Below are positions 22,952 to 33,958 of a DNA stretch of 43,126 nt, piece by piece. Under the pieces are notes generated by a model. That model saw only the letters and a program-made list of their open reading frames with translations, did not search any database and had not been told where the DNA came from. Numbering within the stretch: position 1 is the first letter of the stretch; each line of letters opens with the position of its first letter. The position numbers were made by a program, and so were the translations under genes. The stretch covers positions 1 to 43,126 of the forward strand of contig JNEM01013709.1 in the NCBI GenBank assembly GCA_000697335.1, read 5' to 3'. The stretch is from Conidiobolus incongruus B7586. Taxonomy: Eukaryota; Entomophthoromycota; Entomophthoromycetes; Entomophthorales; Conidiobolaceae.

Positions 22952-23006
22952 ATATCTGAGAGATTAAAAATTGAAAATTTGTTATTTTTTAATTTTCATA
23001 TTAATA

Positions 23007-23336
23007 TTAAAATTTTTTATTTAAAATCTAAGTTTTAATTTGATTATATTATGTTAAATAATAATTTTCTATAATCTTATATTTTAGGAATATTAAACCT
23101 TAAATATATATCCTTTATAAAGATTTAATATTTGCAACCAGCTTGAAAAGATATTATTTTATCAAAAACTATCATTTATTAATAAAATTATTATTTACAT
23201 CTAAAAAGAATATTATTCAAATTTATTTAATTAAAAAATTAATATTTATTCTTATATATATTAAGTAAAGATCCTTTTAATTTAGCTAAAGAGTGATTTA
23301 ACTAATTTAATATATATATCTTATAAAAATATTATA
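23007..23336. other. AT-rich spacer, nothing recognised
   Basis: Between the outer mariner and the next Tc1-like element. There is no open frame and no end repeat that I can assign. Confidence 0.5.
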
Positions 23337-24936
23337 TACTAACCTATAATGATGAATTATAAAACTATAATTATATATATTATTATCAATAACTCTGTTA
23401 ATTCTTAATCAAATTAATTTAAATTAAAACATATAATAAACTTATATTATTTATTTATAATTAAGTATATTTAATCTAATTATATTAACTTCTAGTTGAT
23501 ATATTAAAATTTAAATCTTATCTAAAATAAGTTATAAATTTGTATATTTTAGTTATAAAAAGAAAATTAAAACTTAGTATATCTACCTTTTACTTTCTTA
23601 ACTTCCTTAAGTTTATAAGGTATAGAATCTATTAACTTCTTATATTAAAAAAGATTAATTTTGTTTTAAGCTTCTTGAATATATTTCCAAAGCTTATTTA
23701 AATTTTTTACTGATGGAAAAGTTTTAATTACTTTTTTTAACTAATCCTAAAGGTGTTTAATTAGATTAAGGTTAGAAGATTAAAGAAGCTACTTTATAAC
23801 TAATATTTTATTATTTTCAAACCATTTGGTAATAGAAATAATAATATAACAAGGGGTATTATCTTGTTGGAAAATAACATCTGATTTATTTAATCTATAC
23901 TATTCAATAGTTTTTTTAATTCATTATATAAAATATTTTAATATATCTTAATGTTAATTCCCCCATCAATTTTACAAAGATACCTTATACTAAAAGATAA
24001 TATATATCCCTAAATTATAATTAACCCATTATTATATTTTTGGGTTGAAATAACATAATGTTTATAAAATAGTTCTTTGTTTTTTTGAAATATCTAGCTT
24101 TTTTATCAAATTTATTAAAATATATTTTTGTTTCATTAGATTAAATAACCTTATTTTAATTAGTTTTAATTCAACTTTAATGATGATATTTAAACTCCTA
24201 CCTAACTTTATAGTAAGACTTCTTTAGTTAAAGGTGTTTTTTTTTAAAGTGCAAGTGATATCTATTATAATATAAAGTATATATAATAGTATTAGTATTA
24301 ATTAATATCTCTATATAGTTTTATAATTCTTTTTATATTTTTATAATAGTATTACATTTACTTGTACTAACTAACCTATAAATATACTTTTCATCATATT
24401 TATTTATAATCCTAATATACTTAAGTTTAAGTTTAAATATATCTTTACTATAATTTTTAATAGCTTTAGCTATAATAAACTAACTAGCAATAGTAATTCC
24501 AGCAATCTTATAAGTTGATTTACCTTTATTATAGAGTTGATTAATACATAAGTGAATCTTTTTAGAGAGGGATTTAAGCATTTTAATATTAATATTATTT
24601 AAAATAATAATTTACAATAATAATTTATAATAGTAATATTAGTATATATATATATATATATATAATTTAATAAAAGAAAAAAATATTTAAGTAATTTTTG
24701 TTTTATATACCCTTTTAATTCTTAAACCTGCAAATTTATAACTCACCTTATTTAGAATTTGAAATTTAATATATTAACCATTAATATATTAAATATAATT
24801 AAATATAACCTATTATAATCAGGTAATATACTTTAATTATATATTTTAATTTAAATTAATTTAGTTAAGAATTATTTAAGTTACAGGTAAATATAAAAGT
24901 GATTTTTATTTTATGACTCATTTTTGCAAGCTAGTG
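23337..24936 (-). mobile_element. Tc1-like element (subfamily 2), minus strand
   Basis: Ends are TACTAACCTATAATGATG and ...CATTTTTGCAAGCTAGTG, flanked by TA. The inner repeat CTGCAAATTTATAACTCAC lies near 24728-24747 with its partner near 23523. The transposase would run on the minus strand from ATG at 24581 (MLKSLSKK) to TAA at 23569, about 338 codons, with many stops. Length is 1600 bp. Subfamily 2 differs from subfamily 1 in its terminal sequence (CACTAGCCTGCAAAAG against CACTAACCCACAAAAG) and in the leader between the two end repeats. Confidence 0.8.
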
Positions 24937-24938
24937 TA

Positions 24939-25489
24939 TATATTTAATTTTAAATTTAAATTAAATTATAAAATATAGAATTATATCTGATAATTTGATT
25001 AAAAATTAAAAAAGCTATATTAGTTATAACTAAATAAAACTTATCTAAATATAGGTAAAAAAAAGGTTTTATTATTAAATTTTATAGTTTGTTAATTTTA
25101 AATTGATTTATATAATATTTTATTAAAAAATAATATAAAATTTCAAGTTAAATTAAAATATTCCTTTTTATAACTTTTAAAAAACAAATACTATATTAAT
25201 AAAAAAATAATAATTAATATAATTAATTATAACAATATATATTTTTTTATTTATTTTTCAATATAAAATAGTGAATAATAAGCTCTATATTATATTTTTA
25301 TATGAAAAATTTTCATTTAAAATTTTAATTAAATCTTTTATAATATATAATATTTGATTTATAATAAATTTTTTATTTAAAAAATTAAGAAAGATTATTA
25401 TATATAATATATTTACAAAATTAATATTTATAAAAATATAGCTTTTTTAATTAATTAAAATATAGACATTAAAAAGATTTTTTTATTTA
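24939..25489. other. AT-rich spacer, probably old repeat DNA
   Basis: No gene seen. It leads directly into a mariner right-end fragment, so part of it may be an unrecognisably mutated mariner body. Confidence 0.35.
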
Positions 25490-25714
25490 AATAATATTAT
25501 AAAATATCAAATTTTGGCCTTTAATAAAAATTATTTTGTAAATATTAAACACTTAATTACAATATAATAAAAAGTTACTAATTATAAAAATATTAGTTTT
25601 ATATTATTTATTAATTTTCTGAAATTATATATTTATAATTGCATTTATTTTTGAGTTGGAGATTTTAGAATTATTTAATTTATATACAAATAATATAATT
25701 AAAATCCATACTAA
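25490..25714 (+). mobile_element. mariner right-end fragment
   Basis: CTTTAATAAAAATTATTTTG, followed by AAAAAGTTACTAATTATAAA and TTTTATATTATTTATTAATT, matches the last part of the mariner transposase and 3' leader of the copy at 26866-28184 read in the opposite direction. It ends near CCATACTAAT, the terminal repeat. Heavily AT-converted. Confidence 0.5.
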
Positions 25715-26865
25715 TTTGTAGTGTTATTGTAATTTCTATTAATTTTTTGAAAATAGGAAATTTTAAAGCATATATATATATATAATTTTGGGAGTATGTA
25801 AATTAAATTAGTTATATTTAATTATTCTCAAATACTTTCATTTACTTAAAATAACTCCTTAATAAGCAATTGTTATATTTTAATAATATTTGTCTATTTA
25901 AATTTAATAATTAAATCTATATTACTTCTTATATATAATGGATTTATTGGTCCATAATCAAATAATTCTCTTTAGCTCCTTTTATTAATATTTATCAAAA
26001 ACCTATGCCACTCACTAATGAATTATTTAAACCCAGATGTGGTAAGGATAGAATTGAGATATTAATTTTCCTGGATATTCTGTTATAACATCTTAATAAT
26101 AAGCTTTAAGACATATAATACCAATGAGTTAAAAAGCAAGATTAATAAATAATTTACTAAATCGTATTACAAGTACCTTTCTAACAGTAATCTCTGTTCA
26201 CAAGACTTATTATGAAACACAACATTATGTATATTGACACTATTTCTCAGTTATTAAGACATTGCTAATGGAAATGTAAATTTTTGAAGAAATATAGTTT
26301 TCAAAATATTTGCTACAATGATAAATGGTTATTTGCTATGCGATTTAGGATTAAATTTGGATACCCAAAAACTTTGAAATTATTAAATACATAATTATTA
26401 ATTACCGTCCATAGCAAATGACTAATTGTGTTATCAAATCATAATATTTGATTATAATATGCATTTTGAAGTTTTTCAAATTTTGCCTGATACTAAATTG
26501 ATGGATGATAAAAAATTGCATCTTAGTTTGATCTCCATTCAATTAAATTAAACATAACAAACCCATTTGATATTGCTATACCTTATGAAAGTAGTATGTA
26601 GCTTTTGTTCAAATTTTAACATAAGTTTTATATATTTTCCAGACACAAAAATAAAAAATTTGATAATTAATAATTCCAATTTCTAATCTTGATTTCATTC
26701 TAAGTTGAATTAATAATATTTGGGACACATATTTAGTAATCAACAAATTATAAATTTCAATTAATTAATATACAATATTACGCATAATTCTTATATATAA
26801 TTAATAATATTGAATTATGAAGTCTTTTCAATATATTTCATCAGAATTTATTATTCAAAATAATA
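25715..26865. other. intergenic region, no gene seen
   Basis: Composition returns to the non-transposon background at about 25950. A 27-codon open stretch starts at ATG 26005 (MPLTNELFKPRCGKDR) and could be a coding relic, but I cannot assign it. Confidence 0.4.
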
Positions 26866-28184
26866 TTAGTGCAGAAATTAAGTAATGGCACAATTTTAAA
26901 ATTAAAATTAAACAAATAAATTAATAAATAATATATAAAATTTAATGAATAATATAAAATTAATAGCCTCTTTTATTATTAATAACTCTTTTCTATACCT
27001 TTGGTAAGCTTCTAATACCTAAAAAACAGTTCTTTTTATTAAAGACTGAAATTTGATGTTTCATGAACCAATTTAATTTGTTTGCAGGAATTTTTTTTCC
27101 TGCAAGCTGTTTTTTTAATTGTCTAAAACAATTATAATCACATAGATTATAATCAGGTGAATATACTGGATGTGGTAACTCCCTCCAATTTTTTTTATAT
27201 AAAAAATCTTTTACAGCTTTAGCTTTATGTATTTTGCAATTATCATGTAAAATAATAGGTGTGTTTAATTTATATTGAGAACACTATTTAAAAATTGTTT
27301 TATTTAAAAAAGTAATATATAACTTACTATTAATTGATTTTCCTTGAGGTATTAAATAAGAAAACTATATACCATTATAATCTATTACAACAATTAACAT
27401 TCACTTATATTTAAAGTGCTTATTTATTAGAATTTGTGGAAAGGATTGATTTAGCTTAACCTAACATCTTGTTTTATTTTTAGGTAAAGGATTATATAAA
27501 GGAATTTAAGATTCATCAATTACAAGTATTCACTGTAAAAACCTTTGTTTTTGGTTATACCTTAATAAGTTTAGTTTAGCTATAGCTACTCTAGTTTTTT
27601 TTAGGCTTCTGTTAAATTATAAGGTATCTATTTTATATTTTTATTAATTAATCCAAGTTTAAACTTAAGTAAATATAACATGCTTGTATAATTAATATTA
27701 AATTACTTTGATAGTTCTTTAACAGAAATAAAAAGGTATTTCTTAATATATTTTTTTACTTTATTGGTAAGTGAAAAAGTAACAGTAGAAATTAATCTTT
27801 TAGATTTTGGTAAATTTTGAATAATGTCCCTTCCAGCTTTAAAATCACAAATCCAGCAATATATGGTAGTTTTAACTAAAGCACCATCTTTATAAGTTGT
27901 TTGCAAGTTTTAGATGATTTTAGAGGGTTTATGGTTAAGTTTTAAAGATACAAAAATAAAAGCCTTTTGATAATCACAATCTAGTTTAAGCATGATTAAA
28001 TTTAAGTATAAATTTTAAAATCAAAATATTTTAATAAAAAAAATAATTAAAATTGAATATATATATATAGTTTGAAAATATTTATTTTCCTATATATTAT
28101 ATATATATATAATCTTTCAAAATGTATAATATGTTTGAAAGATCAGAAATTAAAAAATTTGCCATTTCTTAATTTCCATACTAA
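26866..28184 (-). mobile_element. mariner transposon, complete length
   Basis: 1319 bp, the usual size of mariner elements. The terminal inverted repeats are about 30 bp: TTAGTGCAGAAATTAAGTAA on the left and the inverse of ...CTTAATTTCCATACTAA on the right. A TA duplication flanks both sides (26864-26865 and 28185-28186). It is the least mutated mariner copy in the window and served as the reference for the split copy at 16795-23004 and the copy at 37742-40590. Confidence 0.85.
26960..27993 (-). pseudogene. mariner DD34D transposase, inactive
   Basis: Starts at ATG 27993-27991 (MLKLDCDYQKAF) and ends at TAA 26962-26960 (INNKRGY), about 344 codons, the family length. The paired helix-turn-helix domain shows FKAGRDIIQNLPKS and VKKYIKKYLFISVKELSKYF. 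A K-stop-IPYNLTEA stretch stands where mariners have the WVPHxLT signature. The catalytic core shows ILHDN and HPVYSPDYNLCDYN, with 34 residues between the second and third Asp, which is DD34D. Several stops, mostly at Trp or Gln positions, and a length not divisible by three mean it is dead. Confidence 0.8.
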
Positions 28185-28186
28185 TA

Positions 28187-28536
28187 GTTATACATCAAAT
28201 TGTATTTGATATTGAATGTCTCATTAGATTTAACAATTTATTGACAAAAATATCTTTCAATCAATTTTCAACTAACGTTATATTCGGTAGAAATAAATAT
28301 ATTAATTTTAATTGAACCTATTTAGCTATATTTCTATGAGTAGTATAATTACCTAGATGGGTAGCTTGGCACTAAATAATTACTTTCTGAATTTGACTCA
28401 ATTTTTTTACAATACCAAGGTTTACAATTAAATTCATCCTGAATCATTAAGAATTGAGTTTTATAAATATGAAACTGATTTGAATATCATTTTAATAATT
28501 ATCAAATAGACAATAATATATATATATATATATATA
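28187..28536. other. spacer with AT microsatellite
   Basis: No gene seen. An AT repeat of about 20 bases (28515-28536) directly precedes the ATG at 28537 and could double as a TATA-like element for the CBM19-like frame. Confidence 0.4.
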
Positions 28537-28809
28537 ATGATTGGAGTCTGCCTTTTCACTTTTTTATTACTCATTGAAATGAAGATATAATTGAATATTT
28601 TATCTATTTACTGGTTCAGAATAGTTTATTCTAAGGCCATCACAAAATGTACTAGTGGAGCTTATAAATGTGTTCGTCAGGGAGCTCCTAAATTTTTAAT
28701 TTGCAATAATGGTCAATGGGTTCAACACCAATGCCGTCTTGGTATATTATGCTATAAGAACGGCGTGACTATTATTTGTGGTTATCCAAGAAAGAAACCA
28801 AAAGATTGA
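28537..28809 (+). pseudogene. small secreted CBM19-like chitin-binding protein, frame broken by TAA
   Basis: The frame from 28591 to TGA 28809 encodes CTSGAYKCVRQG, then FLICNNGQWVQHQC, LGILC and IICGYP. The spacing C-x6-C-x(n)-C-x-NG-x-WV-x3-C-x5-C is that of carbohydrate-binding module 19, found at the C-terminus of yeast chitinase Cts1 and as small secreted proteins in zygomycete-grade fungi. The tail is basic (RKKPKD). Two in-frame ATGs lie upstream: 28537 (MIGVCLFTFLLLIEM, a good signal peptide) and 28579 (MKI). TAA at 28588-28590 separates both from the domain, and no ATG follows. Either the gene has lost its start through one change, or the real first exon lies upstream and joins at an acceptor such as TTCAG ending at 28619. 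I found no convincing donor. The intact domain suggests recent loss if it is dead. Confidence 0.6.
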
Positions 28810-29561
28810 GCTATTTCAATTTTAAACTTTTATCTATTTTAAAAATATTTAATATAACCGACATATCTAAATTATAAACATGAGTAGTAAAAATTTTTTG
28901 CATACATCAAATTATATAATTGAAATTTCCTAATTAGACTAAAATTATATATCCCCCATTTATCAATTTTTATTTGAATAATACGATACAGATAAAAAAA
29001 TGACAGTGATATAATTTATACATATATTAAATCTTTATTAACCAGAATATCACTATATAATATACACTTTATCACTATGTTCTGATTAATATACAAAGTA
29101 ATTTTCAGTATAAATACATGTAATAGTCATTTAATATCCTATCAATTAGTATCCTCTTTCAAACATATTCATTATCCAGTCTATTATCTCTATAAATCGC
29201 AATTACCATTTGTAATCATCTGACAGTTCATCAACTACGATTTCCTTATACGATGAAATTAAGCAATATTTTGGGCTAAATGGTTTATTTATACACCTAT
29301 CAATTCATTTCTTCCAATAACTAGTCTATCGGTATAGAAACCCCTCTGTATAGCTAATCAGAAGTATCATTTTTGTTACTTATATTCTCAAAATGTAACT
29401 CGTATATAATATTTATTATGTACAAGATGCTGTAGATTCATATGAGTTAATTACATTGCCGCGGTAAGTAATATTCCATTGAGCAGCCTATTCTCATGAG
29501 ATTTGGTATTACCATTCCACTCATTTAAAATAATATATTCAATTGATTCTAAATCAACACA
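28810..29561. other. intergenic region, no gene seen
   Basis: Slightly GC-richer than the AT deserts elsewhere. A GTAAGT donor-like site at about 29471 follows an open stretch (VQDAVDSYELITLP), but there is no supporting start or acceptor. Confidence 0.4.
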
Positions 29562-29860
29562 ATGATATATTTCATGAAATTCTTAAATCTTTTTTTATTT
29601 TTTACAGTAAATTGGCATTGCGTTAGTAAGTAATGTTTAAAATATTTGAATGTTATTAATTATATTAAGTCTACTATATAATACTACTAATTATAAATAC
29701 TCTAAAATTTTCAGATTCAATCAATTTAAAATTGATATTAAAGAGTTTGAATATCTTAAATCGAAAAGTTCAATATCTAAATATTTTAAATATGTATGAA
29801 ATTTGCGATATATCGATTTTTTGTGAATCTTTGATCACTTTTTGTCATATTCCATCATAA
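29562..29860 (+). CDS. predicted small secreted protein, two exons
   Basis: Exon 1 (29562-29625) encodes MIYFMKFLNLFLFFTVNWHC, a clear signal peptide; a second in-frame ATG is at 29574. It ends at a perfect GTAAGT donor (29626). The intron (29626-29714, 89 nt) contains the consensus branch site TACTAAT (29685-29691) 23 bases before a TTTTCAG acceptor. Splicing opens a further 48 codons in exon 2 (29715-29860), ending IFCESLITFCHIPS then TAA. The total is 69 aa with four Cys. A frame this long without stops is unusual at about 20 percent GC, and it appears only after splicing at those sites. No family recognised. It lies 750 bp after the CBM19-like frame. Chance agreement cannot be excluded; transcript data would settle it. 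Confidence 0.45.
29626..29714 (+). other. predicted 89-nt intron with GTAAGT, TACTAAT and CAG
   Basis: All three splice signals match fungal consensus and the phase joins the two exons of the small secreted protein without a stop. Confidence 0.5.
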
Positions 29861-30299
29861 TAATCAAATATTTAATAAAATTATATAGTCAGTATTTGGT
29901 GAATTTGCATCAAACTCTAATTCGTAAGGATTGATATGTAATTTAAAACATACTGATTGATAAATAACACTCATTTACTAGATACCATATTTTTATCAAA
30001 AATATTCCTTATCAATTCAAACATTCTATTCTGGATTCAAAATAAATACTGATCCATAGTGGGTTTATATATTAGGATTTAAAGATCTGTATTCATATTT
30101 CAATTATAACCAATTAATTAATTACTCAAAAAAATTTGAAACTGTATATTTGAAAGGCAATCCTATTCACGTTGCATATAAATAAGCAAAGGATGAAAAT
30201 CACCAATATATTGTTGATGAAAATTTAACTAATTTTATCTAATTAATTGGATATATTTAGTTTAATTTATTACTCTGATTTAAAATTTGAAATCAATTA
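29861..30299. other. intergenic region, no gene seen
   Basis: AT-rich, no open frame or repeat that I can support. Confidence 0.4.
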
Positions 30300-31290
30300 T
30301 CAAATATTACTCAAAGACGAGATTTATGAAATAATATCCTCAAAATTTGACTGTTCGTTTTGATTCCAAGCATTAGTATATGATGAGAATCTGTAATATA
30401 CTTACACATTTGAAGTAGTTAGAAACCTTATCTGATTTTCTTTTGATCCTTTCGTTCGAAATTTAGGTTCTCTTAACACTTTAGAATCAATGAACTTATT
30501 ATAAAGTGTTATTGTACAATACAAGGACAATTGGCCTTCTGTTGATCAAATCGAATTCCAAAAACCCTAGAACTTAAACTGCAGTTATTGTAAGTTAAAA
30601 AACTAATTTAACAGAAGCTCCAAATATTTATCAGTTACAACTATATGAATTATTATAATAATTATGAGGGATTAATCCTACCTTGGCAAACTACCCTTTA
30701 CCTCGATTGTTTGAACTAGGAATTATTGAGCGTTTTCATTCCAAATCTATTTGAATTTTTGTAATGCATCCACAGGAAAATTCCTCAGCAATCACTCTAA
30801 TTATTACCTTTACTTTGATTACCTCTGTATCCAGTTACTCTAACAATGCATTGAATAAAATCAACCTGAGCTTATAATCCACAATGTAAAACCATAAAAT
30901 ATTTCTAATCCATCATCATCTACTCTATTTGGTATCAAATCTTTCAATATTTATGAAATTAGTTTTTACAATTTATACTTGCTTCACAGACTATGTGTCT
31001 GCTGTCATAATTTAAATAGCTTGAAATTTTTTTATAATGAAGTAATTATATAATATCTCGACCAATTGTTTGGAGGTTTGGAAAACAAATTCAATCTGTA
31101 ATAATATATCTGAATTCTGAATAAGAACTTATTTTGAAATTAATTCAAAGATAATGACAGGGAGTAAACTAACCCATTGGAAGGAATCCCTTACATGGGT
31201 ACAGAATATTAGGCACACAGCTAAAAAGTTTAAGAAAATATAAAAATTTAAAGTGGAATGGTTTAAATATCTCAACCTTAATAAAAAATG
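30300..31290 (+). pseudogene. decayed F-box/LRR gene, paralogue of 33959-35310
   Basis: Short open pieces in changing frames follow the intact LRR gene in order. Near 30400 there is RICNILTHLK against KMFNNIKHLT. Near 30450 there is NLGSLNTLESMNLL against MLASLGKLESLKLT. VDQIEFQKP matches LDQIQLPK. Near 30830, TLITSVSSYSNNALNKINLSL is comparable with ETIQLLQVCHGLTQLKINVPM, and near 30940, GIKSFNIYE and CCHNLNSLKFFYNEVI match SLKSLQCFY and SSPNLHHLGFNYIDEI. Many stops and at least four frame changes make it older than the copy at 14908. The N-terminal F-box part was not found. Confidence 0.6.
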
Positions 31291-33958
31291 GCTTAAAATA
31301 TGGAATTTTTAGAATATCACAAGTTCTTGGGGCTAGAAGTTAAAATATTCCTATCAATAAGATAAATGTGTTGATTATTTTAATTAAAACTATTGGATTA
31401 TGGTTATTTATTTTTATTTTTGTATTGAATCGTATAATTGTGTTTGAAAACTTTTTCAATCAGGGTTGAGAATTATAGTGATATAATAATGTATTGAATA
31501 AAATATATTATTATAATGGTACTATAATTAATATAGCAATTTAACTTGAGTTTGTTTTACCGAATTTTTGATAACATAAGTTCACAATGTGATCATACAC
31601 GAATTATAAAGGCTTTTTGAGGTTGTAATTTTAAATTGTCAATTTAAAAGTGATGAGAAAATGTTACATATATCAAATAATACCATTGTCAATCTTAAAC
31701 ACTAAAATATTTTAATTAAATTTAAAATATAAAATATATTATTTCTTAAGTATTGCAATACAATATCTTGAGAATTGTTTAGTCATTATAATAGGATAAG
31801 CTTATTAACATAACAGAATATTTCAAAACTTTAATTTAAACATTATAATTAGTGCAATGAAAATTATAAATATATTATTCTGAATTTCTATATATTTCAT
31901 AGCAGTTTATATTTAAACTACTCTGGAAGAGATAGAGTCTATTACAAGTAAAAAACTGTAATGATATGAAATTAATAATTCAAGTCTACTCTTTTTAAAA
32001 ATTCCTATTTAAAAAACTCAAAGAATTTACTAGTATTATTTAATATAGTTTGATATATTAATTTTGAAGTATTTGATATAAATTTTTAAGAATTATAATA
32101 TTTGAATAACATTCAGTAATAACTTCAATAAATACTTGTAGAAAACTTGTAAAGCTTATGATAATTAATATATAGCATTTGAATATATAATAATAGGTTT
32201 AAAATATATATATTAAACCATATTAAATTTTGTTAAAGTGATTTTAAGATATTCTTTTCTTGAAACATTGATCCTCCAGACAATTGTTATGCAATCAAAT
32301 ATTATTTATAAAATCAATTTATAGAAAAAGTCACATTTTGTCAACTTATCAAAATAATATTTATGGAAAATTAATCATATATATATCAAATCCAATAATT
32401 GTTAAAACACAGTAAATTGGTATATTATTAAATAAACTCTTATGTATATAATATTTAATATTATTTGTATACTATTTGCTTTATACAAATAGAATTCTGT
32501 CTAAAAATGAATTTTAATTAATATTATCGACAATTGTGGGATGAAATCATTATATTGAGGTCGATTATTATTTTCCCTTATATTATCATTGGAATATATA
32601 TATACTATATGCAATTTGATTTAATATTTTTTGAAATATATCAATTGTTTTCAAAAATTGTAAATATATATTTATGAAAATATTTGAATTAAGTTTTAAT
32701 TAACAGTTGCTTGGTTTTTAATGTTTATCTATTGTTAAAAACTACTTATTTCAGTTATCCACATAGTTTATCTCAATAGCTTTTGTAGTTGTGTGATGAT
32801 GTATTTTTCTCATTAAATCTAAAATTTTCACAACATTTAATTTTGGAATTGAGTTTTCAATTTAACAAATGAGATTAGAATAAAATATTCAAGTAAATAT
32901 GATATGATATATTATTTTGTTCTATTCAATTAAAAAGATTCACAAGAAGGTATATAACATAAATTAAAATGTAAGTTTAAATGGATTTTAAAATTGTATA
33001 CACCAATCAACTTCATAAATTCAATGAATTTTTCATTTTAGTAATATATTAATCACATGCAAAAACGTAAGAATTATTTGGTAAATAAAGAAATTATATT
33101 TTCTAGAAAATATAGTTTAACTTAGTTTATTATGCTGAAAACAATATAAATCAAATTTATTTCGATCAAAAATATCATCAATTTTTGATAGTATTTTGAA
33201 AATTTGTTGTTGATTACATTGAAAGAATAATATAAATTGCCTATCCAATTTTATTATTTAGTATCAATCAACCCAATTGTGTGTAAATATTTCACAGCAT
33301 CCCCAAAACTTTTGAAATTATTAATTTGTATATATTCAATCAAAAGAATGTAATGTGACTTTAAGCAAGAATTATAAAAACGTTTGATTTTTTCAGGGTT
33401 GAAAGGGTGAATTGATCTAATGACCTTGTTTCTCTATATTACTATTATATAATTTGACATATATATATCTAATTATTAAAATAGATTAAAATTTCATTTA
33501 GGTTGTTAGCAGATATTGCAACACTAATTAAGCTATTTTTATATTAAACAAATTAATTACACATGTTTTATCATTAAAAATGATTCGATTACTAAATTAA
33601 TTTTTTCGTTAATATAATATAAAACACGATTTTGGAAATACACAAGTAAACAACGTGAATAGATTCCGAGATTTTAAAGGAACATCTTTTAACTAATTTC
33701 ACCTTTAGATTTAATCTATTAAAATGGGGCGATCATAACCAATAAATCACAAATTCACTCCCACGTTTGCCTTTTTATGGAAATCTCCTTAGCTTTAACA
33801 ATCATTTTTAAAGCCATCAATTTATAATTTTAACTAGTCCCATAAATCAAAGAATCAGATACAAAAATTTAAATATCTTATCTAAAAAGTCTGACCTCCA
33901 ATTAATTTTCTTGATTCTATTAATAATTCACTCAATATTTATTTAATTTTAATAATCT
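31291..33958. other. intergenic region upstream of the F-box/LRR gene
   Basis: AT-rich, without a gene or recognisable element. The last 300 bases (about 33650-33958) are somewhat richer in C and G and probably hold the promoter and leader of the LRR gene, but I see no clear TATA box. Confidence 0.45.

Larger units (their letters stand above)
16795..23004 (-). mobile_element. mariner-family DNA transposon, interrupted by nested insertions
   Basis: The left terminal repeat starts TTAGTATAGAAATTAAGTAA at 16795 and the right one ends TTTAATTTTCATATTAA at 23004, with TA on both outer flanks. The sequence can be followed piece by piece against the uninterrupted copy at 26866-28184. The pieces are 16795-17127, 20225-20704, 22273-22717 and 22952-23004, about 1.3 kb in total. 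Three insertions split it: a Tc1-like element (17128-20224, itself split), a Tc1-like element (20705-22272) and a solo LTR. The mariner sequence has lost nearly all C and G through C-to-T and G-to-A changes and carries many stops, so it is an old inactive copy. Confidence 0.8.

Noticed and set aside
27703-27906. A separate small protein-coding gene on the minus strand
   Set aside because: It is the surviving helix-turn-helix part of the mariner transposase in the element at 26866-28184.
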